Shown: positions 33,506-42,076 of the stretch, piece by piece
Numbering within the stretch: position 1 is the first letter of the stretch
How the letters are laid out: every line of letters begins with the position of its first letter
Assembly (NCBI RefSeq): GCF_030547245.1
Contig: NZ_JAUOQT010000003.1
Location: forward strand, 1-64,000
DNA from: Oceanihabitans sp. 2_MG-2023
Lineage (GTDB): Bacteria > Bacteroidota > Bacteroidia > Flavobacteriales > Flavobacteriaceae
Direction of reading: 5' to 3'
Length of the DNA: 64,000 nucleotides
Notes under the pieces: model-generated
Database searches by the model: none
What the model saw: the letters and a program-made list of their open reading frames with translations, nothing else
What the model was told of the DNA's origin: nothing
Program-made: the position numbers and the translations under genes

Positions 33506-34618
33506 TTAGTTTGCTAATTTTAGTATTTGACTTAAAAATGCATAGGAGTTAAAACCTGGATTAGTTTGACTAATACTATATGAAAGCGTTGTTTTTGTTG
33601 TAGGGCAATATCCAACAAATGTGTTATAGAAGCCAAAATGACCATAATATACGTTGTCATTCAAATGAAACTCATAAACACCTAATCCGTAACGGTTTTC
33701 ATTCTTTTTTGTGAATTTAACATCGATCATCTTTGCTAAAGATTCTTTATTTATCAACTCGTAATTAAATAGTGATTTTATAAATATTGCTAAATCTGTA
33801 TTTGTAGATACGAGCCCACCTCCAGCCCAATCGAATGAAGTATTACGTTTAGAAAAATTTGTGTTTTCAATATATTGATTGATTTGTCTAGACTGTGTTT
33901 TTGGCTCTTCATAAAATTCAAAAAAGGTGTTCTTCATCTCCATTGGTTCTAATATTCGATTTCTTATGGATTGTGCTAGTTTCGTTTTATCTAATTTTTC
34001 AATAATTAACCCTAACAAAACATAATTAATATCTGAATAATGCCAACCTGTATTAGGTGTAAAATGTGGTTCTTGATTTAGGTTAAATTGATTGTATAAT
34101 GCTACAATAGATTTTGGTGTATATTGCTTATTTGGGTTTTGCATTATCATTTCAAAAAAAGCCTCTTCTTTATCGGTAAAAAGATCTGCTAAACCAGACC
34201 TATGCGATAATAAGTGTTCGATTGTAATGTCTTGTGCATATTTTATACCCTTTAGATTATGAAAGTTTTTAAAATTAAGGTATTCTATATCCTTTAAATA
34301 AGGAAACACTTTGTCATTTATACTGAGTTTTCCCTCTTCTTCCAGTTGAAGGATAATTGTTGACACAAAGAGTTTCGTACTACTTGCAATTTTAAAGGAA
34401 CTATTTTTTGTTACCGGTTTTCCGTTATCCGTTTCTAATCCAAAACCCTCGTTATATTTAAACCCTTTGCTTTCATTTTCTATATATAATAAAATACTAT
34501 GTACAGGATTTTTGGAGTGATGGTTGATTCTATTTTTAATGCTTTCATTAATGGAATCCGTTTGTGAAAAAACCATATTTGATAAAAAGATTAAGCTTAT
34601 TATTACAAGTATTCTCAT
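33506..34618 (-). CDS. Serine hydrolase of the beta-lactamase / class C penicillin-binding family
   Basis: A 370-residue secreted enzyme with an N-terminal signal peptide (to about residue 19). The SxxK motif is S79-S-T-K82, the YxN-type motif is YSDIN, and an HFG motif (GHFGFYN) lies near the C-terminus. The family includes beta-lactamases, D-Ala-D-Ala peptidases and esterases; the short form here is more likely a peptidase or esterase than a resistance enzyme. It is immediately followed by the S41 peptidase gene. Two related hydrolases are encoded at 36934 and 40660. Confidence 0.83.
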   Translation of the reverse strand: MRILVIISLIFLSNMVFSQTDSINESIKNRINHHSKNPVHSILLYIENESKGFKYNEGFGLETDNGKPVTKNSSFKIASSTKLFVSTIILQLEEEGKLSINDKVFPYLKDIEYLNFKNFHNLKGIKYAQDITIEHLLSHRSGLADLFTDKEEAFFEMIMQNPNKQYTPKSIVALYNQFNLNQEPHFTPNTGWHYSDINYVLLGLIIEKLDKTKLAQSIRNRILEPMEMKNTFFEFYEEPKTQSRQINQYIENTNFSKRNTSFDWAGGGLVSTNTDLAIFIKSLFNYELINKESLAKMIDVKFTKKNENRYGLGVYEFHLNDNVYYGHFGFYNTFVGYCPTTKTTLSYSISQTNPGFNSYAFLSQILKLAN

Positions 34619-34647
34619 TATTCTCTATTTATTTTGTTCTATTTTTT

Positions 34648-35520
34648 TTAAACATCATTTTCTATATTCTCTCTAAAGAAGTAGTATAATCGTTTTGTAC
34701 CAAAACGTGGCGCAATATTATCTTCTGCCATTAGGGTTAAAAAGAACTCAATAGGTCCATAGGTTTTAGGCGATGTAAATGTGCGTAAAGTCCAAATTAT
34801 AAATCGCCTTATCCAATCTGGTAAATGAATTATTTTTATAGGCTTTAGTAATGCATCTGAGGCCAACTCTGCGATTTCATTTAATGTGAAAATATCTGGG
34901 CCACCAACACTAATTTCATTACTATTGGTATGTATTGCTTGCAAACATATGGTTGCTAAATCCTCCCCATGAATGGGATTAAATTTCTGTTCTCCATTTC
35001 CAAAAAGATACACTTTTCCATTTTTAGCCATGTCTAAAAAATCTTTCATATCGGAAAAGAAACCATTTGGACGTATTACAGTAAAGTCTAGTCCTGAATT
35101 TTTTAACGCATCTACAAATTTTTCTTTAGCTTCAAAAATTTTAAGGTGCCTGTATTTATTTCCATTAATTGCTGAAACATAAATAAACTTTTTTACACCT
35201 GCCCTTTTTGCTTCATTTAATAAGTTCAAGTTCGCTTGATAATCAACATCCATATAGGTTAAACCATCTTTTTGTCGTGTAATACCTACTGCTGAAATTA
35301 CTGTGGTTACACCTTTACAAACACCATGTAATGTATTTGGTTTTGTAACTTCAGCTTTGATTATTTGAACGGTTTTATTTTCTAGTGCTTTTAGCTTATG
35401 AGGAGATCTTGCCACTAATTTAGTTGTCACTTGCTCTTGCGATAGCGACTTTGCTATATAACCACCTAAGTAGCCAGTAGCTCCTGCAAGTAAAACGGTA
35501 TGTGAATTAGAACTATTCAT
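34648..35520 (-). CDS. NAD(P)-binding SDR-family protein (NmrA/atypical SDR-like)
   Basis: A 290-residue protein with the N-terminal dinucleotide motif GATGYLGGYIA near 12-22, followed by AVGITRQ and YVSAINGN. The tyrosine-lysine pair of classical SDRs is absent, which points to the atypical NmrA / nucleoside-diphosphate-sugar epimerase-like branch. Such proteins act as redox sensors or reductases on unknown substrates. It is 29 bases upstream of the serine hydrolase operon on the same strand. Confidence 0.82.
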   Translation of the reverse strand: MNSSNSHTVLLAGATGYLGGYIAKSLSQEQVTTKLVARSPHKLKALENKTVQIIKAEVTKPNTLHGVCKGVTTVISAVGITRQKDGLTYMDVDYQANLNLLNEAKRAGVKKFIYVSAINGNKYRHLKIFEAKEKFVDALKNSGLDFTVIRPNGFFSDMKDFLDMAKNGKVYLFGNGEQKFNPIHGEDLATICLQAIHTNSNEISVGGPDIFTLNEIAELASDALLKPIKIIHLPDWIRRFIIWTLRTFTSPKTYGPIEFFLTLMAEDNIAPRFGTKRLYYFFRENIENDV

Positions 35521-35539
35521 TTTTTTACATTAAAAATTA

Positions 35540-36142
35540 TTACCAACTAAATCCTAGCCCTACATTGAAGGTGACAGCGTCTCTTTCTACATCATTTTCT
35601 AAAAAGGCACGACCTAGTACTAATTTGGATTGCATATTCAGTGCGAAATTTTTCTTTTTATAAATTTCGTAACCCGAACTAGCCATTACTGCACATCCAA
35701 AATTCCAGTCATCATTAAGATTGTCTTCTATATCGTAAAGCGCTGGTGCGTCTATGGCTAATCCAATCCCCCCATAAATCCACCAACGGTCTTTCACCCA
35801 ATATTGTACTGATGGAATAAGCGCACCAAAGTGTCTGTCGTTGTCTTGAAATTCGTATATCATTCCTGGCATAGAGGCAGTAATGGCTAATTTATCATTT
35901 AGCATATATCCAAATTTAAATTCAGGGAAGCTTATGGCTCCTTGTGCTTTATCGAAAGTTTGCAAACCTTCACTATCTTCTATACTTATAATGCCTCCTC
36001 CGAGCGCAAATTCAAAAATAAAACCACTGCGTTGGGATAGCGTTTCATTATTGGAATTGTTTTGAGCAAATGCCATATTGGACATGAATAATAAGGTTAG
36101 AGCTATTCTTTTTAATAGCACTTGTTTTTTGATTGATCTCAT
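35540..36142 (-). CDS. Outer-membrane beta-barrel-like protein (paralogue of the gene at 17267)
   Basis: A 200-residue protein with a signal peptide (to about residue 26) and a mature part made of short beta-type segments: GFIFEFALGGGIISIED, YMLNDKLAITASMPG, WVKDRWWIYGGIGLAIDAP and a final FNVGLGFSW. It is clearly homologous to the 17267 gene over its whole length, with most residues identical. The function is unknown. The gene is 19 bases upstream of the SDR gene on the same strand. Confidence 0.78.
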   Translation of the reverse strand: MRSIKKQVLLKRIALTLLFMSNMAFAQNNSNNETLSQRSGFIFEFALGGGIISIEDSEGLQTFDKAQGAISFPEFKFGYMLNDKLAITASMPGMIYEFQDNDRHFGALIPSVQYWVKDRWWIYGGIGLAIDAPALYDIEDNLNDDWNFGCAVMASSGYEIYKKKNFALNMQSKLVLGRAFLENDVERDAVTFNVGLGFSW

Positions 36143-36200
36143 AATTATTTATTTTTTGATTGTTTTATAATTTGATGCTGTACTAGTTATTGTGTTTTAC

Positions 36201-36845
36201 TTAAAAAGTAAATCCTATATAAATGTTAGGTTCCAAGAGAAAATAGGTTTTCCACTGATTATCTATTCGTTTAAATTCTGCTGGTGTATTGGTGTCTATC
36301 ATCCAATTTTGAAAATGAAATTGAGGTTCTATAAAGAATCGCTTTTTTTTACCAAAAGCAATGTGATACCCAACATGGTACGATGTGTAGAGCTTAAATC
36401 CATTTGCAATTTTTGTATTGTTTTCGTCTAGATACGTTTTGTATTGTGGTAAAACTTCGACTGTAGCAAATAACCCTTTCCAAAGCATTCGCTGATACGT
36501 AATTCCTATTCCAGTTTCTCTTACATATCCGGGATAAAATTCACTTTTAGAATCTATTTTGTCTTTTAATCCATCCCACCATTGTATTCCCATAGGTTGA
36601 AATAACCTCCAGGTAGCAAATTTTACACCAATACTATTTTTAGCATCTAATTTTCGCTTTACATGAAATTCAATGTGTTTCGTATTTGTTCTTTTTCCTC
36701 CTTTACCAATATTTCCTAGAATTATAGCAGGGAAGCTAAAGTTGTAATTATAATCGCTATGATCTGCTTTTGATAGTTCATTTTTACTTTGTGCGAAAAT
36801 ATTTATGGTACAAAAGCATAAAATAATTAATATACATTTTTTCAT
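36201..36845 (-). CDS. Hypothetical outer-membrane protein
   Basis: A 214-residue protein with a signal peptide (to about residue 18, NIFAQ). The mature part alternates aromatic and polar residues (HVKRKLDAKNSIGVKFATW, FKLYTSYHVGYHIAFG) and ends in a hydrophobic strand (PNIYIGFTF), as in small outer-membrane barrels. I do not recognise a family. It lies 58 bases upstream of the barrel-like paralogue gene on the same strand and could be co-transcribed. Confidence 0.68.
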   Translation of the reverse strand: MKKCILIILCFCTINIFAQSKNELSKADHSDYNYNFSFPAIILGNIGKGGKRTNTKHIEFHVKRKLDAKNSIGVKFATWRLFQPMGIQWWDGLKDKIDSKSEFYPGYVRETGIGITYQRMLWKGLFATVEVLPQYKTYLDENNTKIANGFKLYTSYHVGYHIAFGKKKRFFIEPQFHFQNWMIDTNTPAEFKRIDNQWKTYFLLEPNIYIGFTF

Positions 36846-36933
36846 TTTTTGCTGTTATTTTATTGATTGAGATTTAATACATTAAAAAAGTTGATGCTAA
36901 TTGTTGAATGGTATTAACACCAACTTATCGCTA

Positions 36934-38190
36934 TTAATTATTTGAAATATATTGTTCAATAGCACTAGAAATAAGTGCTTTTACTTCTTCCCATTTGGAT
37001 TCGTTGCCAGTAAACGTACCATCCATATTAGAGATAATAAAGTAACCTGAAGAACCATCTTTTTTTAATTGTATATGCGTGGAAACACCTAAACTATTAC
37101 CACCGTGTACTAGGCTTCCATTTTTCATATACCAAAATAAGCCATGGTTTTCAGCAAAATCGGAAGGTACTAAGCCAGTTTCTAATTGCTCATGAAATAG
37201 CAAATCATAATATTCTTGAGAAAATAAAATAGAACCTTCTCCTCTAGCTCCTTTCATCATATCTAATAAATAGTTACTCATATCATCACTAGTACTATAT
37301 AAGCCACCTTCTACATAGCCATGGTTTCCATATCTTGGAAATGGTGAGTTGGTGTTATAATATAGAGTTGCCACAGTTTGAAAATCGACAGCTTCAATAT
37401 CAAAAGTTGTATTCGTCATTTGTAATGGATTGAGGATGTTATTTGCCACATAATCATCAAAAGATTCCCCAGATACATATTCAATAATATAACCTAACAA
37501 TGAAGTAGCATCATTTGAGTAGGCCCAAACTTCACCTGGCATAGCATCTAAATAATTATCTAGATTATATAAATCGCCATCTGCATCAAAGATTTCTAAT
37601 AAATAATCATCTAAATCGACTTGTTCCATTTGTTGCATACCTAGATTATTTACTAGAATGTTCCCAATATTAGTTGTTGTATCTTCTCCAAGGCGGATAT
37701 AATAATTTGTTGCTATATATGTTTCGGGAACATCTACAATACCAGATGTATGTGTTACGAGATGCTTGATTTTAATCTTTCCAGTTGGTTGTTTTGGGTT
37801 ATTAATGGTTATTGGTAGAAGATCATTTATATGCGTTTCTAATGTAAAAAGACCTTGTTCTATCGCTTTAGCAGCAGCAGCACCAACAAAAGTTTTACTT
37901 ACTGATGCTAAGTTATTTACGGTTTGATTGGTATAAGGAATTTGATTGGCTAGATTGGCATAACCAAAAGATTGATTAAAGGCTACACTATTACCTATAT
38001 TTACATTTACAGAAAACCCAGGAACATCACTAGTAGTTGCTAAATTTTCTAAATATGTTGTTAACTGCGCAGAAGTTTCAATACCAGTTGGTGTTAGATC
38101 TTGAACAGTATCATCGTCATTAGTACATGAAGTAATAAAAGTGATAATTAATCCTATTATTATAATTGATACGTGATTTATTGTTTTCAT
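36934..38190 (-). CDS. Serine hydrolase lipoprotein (beta-lactamase / D-Ala-D-Ala carboxypeptidase family)
   Basis: A 418-residue lipoprotein with a lipobox at ITSC (Cys22). The catalytic SxxK motif is S96-V-S-K99, the YxN-type motif is AYSNDA, and HGG appears in VHGGNSLG near the C-terminus. The family cleaves D-Ala-D-Ala or esters; a cell-wall or ester substrate on the periplasmic face is expected. It stands alone on the minus strand. Confidence 0.85.
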   Translation of the reverse strand: MKTINHVSIIIIGLIITFITSCTNDDDTVQDLTPTGIETSAQLTTYLENLATTSDVPGFSVNVNIGNSVAFNQSFGYANLANQIPYTNQTVNNLASVSKTFVGAAAAKAIEQGLFTLETHINDLLPITINNPKQPTGKIKIKHLVTHTSGIVDVPETYIATNYYIRLGEDTTTNIGNILVNNLGMQQMEQVDLDDYLLEIFDADGDLYNLDNYLDAMPGEVWAYSNDATSLLGYIIEYVSGESFDDYVANNILNPLQMTNTTFDIEAVDFQTVATLYYNTNSPFPRYGNHGYVEGGLYSTSDDMSNYLLDMMKGARGEGSILFSQEYYDLLFHEQLETGLVPSDFAENHGLFWYMKNGSLVHGGNSLGVSTHIQLKKDGSSGYFIISNMDGTFTGNESKWEEVKALISSAIEQYISNN

Positions 38191-38652
38191 AATTGTTTTT
38201 TTGTGATTGTTTTAGTTGATTAATAAGTTTTGTAGCATTATATTAAATTCAATGTTTTATTGATTTATAACATATTTACAGTGCAAATTTGAGGTATTAC
38301 TAGTTTCTAATCGTCCTAGATTATAATTCAGGACGTTCGGAATCATGTTCTTAACTGTTTTATTTACATAGCAATACAGCTTGTATTTACGGGAAAATGG
38401 TTAGGGTTTTACACTTAAAAGAAGAGTTTTGATGTCCTTATTTAGATGTTTTTTTTGAAAATATTCAATAGTCTTCAGAATATGTTTTTTTCTATACTAT
38501 GAATTAGCTTGTTATTCTATTAATCGTTTTAAGTGAAAAGCATCACATTTATCTATAAATTATTTCAAACTTAGAAACAATGAGTACGTAAATCATTCTG
38601 AGATATAATTCAGTAAGAAATAAGACGAAGAAAATAAATTATTAATAAACAG
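38191..38652. other. Intergenic gap without a recognisable gene
   Basis: About 460 AT-rich bases between two minus-strand genes. I find no convincing frame, RNA gene, repeat or hairpin terminator. It should contain the promoter of the serine hydrolase gene, but no clear TAnnTTTG box was found. Confidence 0.45.
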
Positions 38653-40446
38653 TTAGTTTCCTTTAGATTTAACCCAGTGACTAGGTGTAACTCCTTCTGT
38701 TTTTTTAAAAAAAGTATTAAAAACACTCTTGGAATTAAAACCACTATCATAAGCTAATCCTAAAATAGTAATGTGTTTAAATTTTGGATCTAGAGCAATC
38801 CTTTTAAAATGGTTAAGACGATATTGATTAATAAAATCGTTGAAGTTTTTTTTAAAACTAAAGTTAAGTAACCAAGACATTTGATTAGCATTAATATTTA
38901 ATTTTTGAGCCATTATACGCAACGATAAATCTGAGTTTAAAAACAACTGATCCTCTTCCATTATTTTCAATAACAATGCTTTACATTGTTTTTCTTGCGT
39001 TTTAGAAAAGAGTTGTTTAACAATAACTTCTTCTTTTACTAATTGCTCGTTAGAAAGTGCAAAAATAGTTTGTAAATATGTATTATACCTATCCAATTTT
39101 TGTAACGGTAATAATAAAGGATCTACTTTTAGTAGTGTCATTAACGGCTCTTTATGCATAATCCCAATTTCCATCATATCTAGCGCTGCATCGTACTTAC
39201 CAATTAATGTATAAATGTAAATTAAAAAAAATCGTACTCTTTCACGACTATCAGATTCCAACAAGAGTAATAAAGCTTTAATATTAGCTTTTTGTTTTTC
39301 CTTTTTATCTTGTAAACAAAATGCAATAGTAGTCATTATTAAATGCTCTACTTTAGCGCCTTCAATTTCTGGCAAACGATTCGCTACGTTAATTATTTCT
39401 TGAGGTTTATTTTGTAAGGCTAGAGCAAGTGCGTAAATACCATAACCAACAATAAATCGATTATTTATTTCAAAACAACGATTAAAATAGATGTTAACAC
39501 CTTGAAAGTCTTTATTTACATAGGCATTATAAGCCATAAAATAATTGTTTAAATCATTTAATGGGTCCAAACTATATGCTTTGTTTATGTGGTAATTTGC
39601 ATCCGTAAAATTACCTTCTAAAATTAAAGTAATAAAAAGTTTTTGATGCGCATCTGAATATCCTGGTTTTAATTTTAATGCTTTTTGTAAATGTAAGTTT
39701 GCGGTTTTAAAATCCCAATTTTTATTTAAAGCATTCCAACCAAAAGAATGATGTACTTCTGGCAGATTTACATTTAATTCGTGAGATTTTTTAAGGTAAA
39801 CTTCACCTATATTAAATGCATCTTTTACGGGCATTAATCCACCAGCTGCCATACTATTATACGCATAATGTATGTATACATGCGCTAAAGCAAAATTAGG
39901 AAATTTTTCTATAATTCCTTTTAAAATAGAAATTCCTTTTAAAATTGCATGTTTATTAAATTGGCTTGTTAATTTTTTTGCTTTCAAAAAATTTTGATAC
40001 GCATGTGTGGATATATTTGGGTGTTCTACTAATTGCTCATTAACTTCAAAATGCCCAAAATTCTCTCTTATTTTATCTGCAATTAAAAGACTAATTTCAT
40101 CTTGAAGCTCAAAAATATCAGAAAGTTCTCTGTCAAAATTACTAGACCAAAAATGTCCGCCATCTATAGTATTAATTAATTGCGCAGTAATTCTAATTCT
40201 TTTTTGAAAAACTCGTATACTGCCTTCTAAGACTGTTGCCACTCCTAATTGATTACCAATATGTCGAACATCAATATTTTTATTTTTAAATGCAAATGAA
40301 GAGGTTCTTGCTATAACTTTTAGCCCATTTACAGTAGTTAATGCATTAATTATTTCTTCGGTAATACCATCACAGAAATAATCATTATCAATATTATTAC
40401 TCATATTGACAAAAGGTAATACTGCTATGGATTTTTGGTTAATCAA
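38653..40446 (-). CDS. FlgO-like / TPR / C-terminal AraC HTH regulator
   Basis: A 597-residue soluble protein. Residues 1-130 resemble the FlgO/TolB-like domain (KSIAVLPFVNMSNNIDND, VLEGSIRVFQKRIRIT), residues of about 150-440 are TPR-like, and the C-terminal 110 residues are an AraC DNA-binding domain (LSLRIMAQKLNINANQMS, TILGLAYDSGFNSKSVF, TPSHWVK). Unlike the 20796 protein it has no transmembrane helix, and the same parts are arranged in reverse order. It is probably a cytoplasmic one-component transcription regulator; the target is unknown. Confidence 0.83.
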   Translation of the reverse strand: MINQKSIAVLPFVNMSNNIDNDYFCDGITEEIINALTTVNGLKVIARTSSFAFKNKNIDVRHIGNQLGVATVLEGSIRVFQKRIRITAQLINTIDGGHFWSSNFDRELSDIFELQDEISLLIADKIRENFGHFEVNEQLVEHPNISTHAYQNFLKAKKLTSQFNKHAILKGISILKGIIEKFPNFALAHVYIHYAYNSMAAGGLMPVKDAFNIGEVYLKKSHELNVNLPEVHHSFGWNALNKNWDFKTANLHLQKALKLKPGYSDAHQKLFITLILEGNFTDANYHINKAYSLDPLNDLNNYFMAYNAYVNKDFQGVNIYFNRCFEINNRFIVGYGIYALALALQNKPQEIINVANRLPEIEGAKVEHLIMTTIAFCLQDKKEKQKANIKALLLLLESDSRERVRFFLIYIYTLIGKYDAALDMMEIGIMHKEPLMTLLKVDPLLLPLQKLDRYNTYLQTIFALSNEQLVKEEVIVKQLFSKTQEKQCKALLLKIMEEDQLFLNSDLSLRIMAQKLNINANQMSWLLNFSFKKNFNDFINQYRLNHFKRIALDPKFKHITILGLAYDSGFNSKSVFNTFFKKTEGVTPSHWVKSKGN

Positions 40447-40611
40447 AGTATTATTTTATTAAAGCAAATGTATAAAAGAATGAAAACATAAAAAAGCTAA
40501 AGAAAATTTTATTAAGTAACTATATAACAAACAATTACACACGAACAGTCTTTTTCAATTCTGCTTATTGTTAAAAAAAGTGATTCCACCTAAAGTTACT
40601 ATTATTTTAAA

Positions 40612-40636
40612 GAGGAGTCCTTGCTTCTTGCTCCTC
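40612..40636 (-). terminator. Weak hairpin, possible terminator
   Basis: GAGGAG (40612-40617) pairs with CTCCTC (40631-40636); on the minus strand the stem is followed by TTT. It begins 24 bases after the stop of the 40660 gene, a suitable position, but the T-tract is short. Confidence 0.35.
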
Positions 40637-40659
40637 AATGTCATTTTAAATAAACTTAA

Positions 40660-41709
40660 TTACTTAGATTTTCGTAAGATTTTAACAACTCGCGAATGTG
40701 TTATTTGCAACAAATTCCATTGGTATCCATTAAAATCAGTGGTATTCATAAATTGAATAACAACCGCATCAATATCTTTATGATATTCAGCCATACTTTG
40801 GTAACCTGGTGCCAACCCTCCATGATTAAACTCATAAAGTGAGGTGTAGATTTCCATCTCTTTTTTATTAAGTAAAGTGCCATTATTTAAAGCTCTTAAA
40901 AAGATTCCAACATCTTCAGCTGTAGCTATCATCATTCCTTGATTCTCATTTTTAAAGTCCTTTTCAATTCCCACATAGTAACCGCTCATAACATCCTCTA
41001 TATTTACATCATCAAGAGAACCAAAAGTATTTTTCAATCCTAATGGTATTAAAATTTCTTCTTCGAAATATTGCTGACGACTATAACCTACCACTTTCTC
41101 AAGGATTCGAGAAAGTAACAAATAATTGGTGTTGGAGTAACCATAATCTTTGTTAGGTTCAAAGTTTGCTGGCAAATCAAGTGCATATTCAAGTACATCT
41201 ATATTTTTGTTTGGTTGATTTTTCCAAAAGGCAGCACTGTCTGTAAAATTTGGGATGCCACTTCTGTGTTGCACCATCATTCTAAGTGTGATTTTATCTG
41301 CATTTTCAATTCTCCCAATAAGTTCAGGAAAATACTCTGAGAGCGTTTTATCTAAATATATACGATTTTCGTTTGCCAATTTTGTGATAGCAACTGCTAC
41401 ATATAGCTTGCTGATACTAGCTATTTTGAATAAAGCCTTTGGGTTTGCAGGTATTTTAAGATCTCGATTATGATAACCAGCTGCATAAAACGCTGGTGGC
41501 TTACCGCCTTCATCTACGTATACAATAACACCATCAAAACCATAACTTAAGGACTCATCTACTTGCTCCTGAATCGTATTTGGCAGTGGTAATATCCATG
41601 CCTTTACTAAAACCCAAGGTACAAACCATAAGGAAATTAAAGTACCAGTAAACAATATGATTCTAAATATTTGCTTGACTTTAGTTGGTTTTCGAGTTGA
41701 CTTATTCAT
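40660..41709 (-). CDS. Membrane-anchored serine hydrolase (beta-lactamase family)
   Basis: A 349-residue protein with an uncleaved N-terminal membrane segment (about 17-37). SxxK is S98-I-S-K101, the second motif is GYSNTNY, and HGG is in FNHGGLAPG. It is therefore a class C beta-lactamase/penicillin-binding-like hydrolase facing the periplasm. The substrate is unknown. It is the third such enzyme in an 8-kb stretch, after those at 33506 and 36934. Confidence 0.83.
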   Translation of the reverse strand: MNKSTRKPTKVKQIFRIILFTGTLISLWFVPWVLVKAWILPLPNTIQEQVDESLSYGFDGVIVYVDEGGKPPAFYAAGYHNRDLKIPANPKALFKIASISKLYVAVAITKLANENRIYLDKTLSEYFPELIGRIENADKITLRMMVQHRSGIPNFTDSAAFWKNQPNKNIDVLEYALDLPANFEPNKDYGYSNTNYLLLSRILEKVVGYSRQQYFEEEILIPLGLKNTFGSLDDVNIEDVMSGYYVGIEKDFKNENQGMMIATAEDVGIFLRALNNGTLLNKKEMEIYTSLYEFNHGGLAPGYQSMAEYHKDIDAVVIQFMNTTDFNGYQWNLLQITHSRVVKILRKSK

Positions 41710-42076
41710 ATATATAAAATATAACTATTTTTTGTTGTTACTAATTTATGGTATAAATATATTTTAGATTATACTAGTAATAGTATTTAAACTACCGAAT
41801 TGTAGTATACTATGGATGAACTGATAATTGCTTATTTTTTAAATACATTTGAATTGAAAAACTTTGTTTCTAAATATTTTCTTTTCTAGAATTTTATTCA
41901 AAATCTCCATGAATTAAGTTTATAATTTGTTTGTTATTTGTTTGTTATTTGAATCGACCCATTAAACCAAAATTCATTTTATAAGTCTAATAATAAATAC
42001 TTTTTACAAAACCCTATAATATATTGATTTATATTACTTTTGAAAGAATAAACTTATAAAGAAATACACTAGAAGC
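41710..42076. other. Divergent intergenic region
   Basis: About 370 AT-rich bases between the serine hydrolase gene and the divergent MG2/plug gene. A TACTTTTG box at 42035-42042 fits the Bacteroidota -7 element, 34 bases before the ATG at 42077, though no TTG is found at the preferred distance. TTTGTTATTTG-type short repeats occur near 41930-41950. I see no gene. Confidence 0.45.
42035..42042 (+). promoter_or_regulatory. Probable -7 box of the MG2/plug gene
   Basis: TACTTTTG matches TAnnTTTG and lies 34 bases upstream of the start codon at 42077. The matching -33 TTG is not obvious. Confidence 0.4.

Noticed and set aside
33506-34618. Beta-lactamase resistance gene
   Set aside because: The SxxK, YxN and HxG pattern is shared by many esterases and peptidases; nothing indicates a resistance enzyme.
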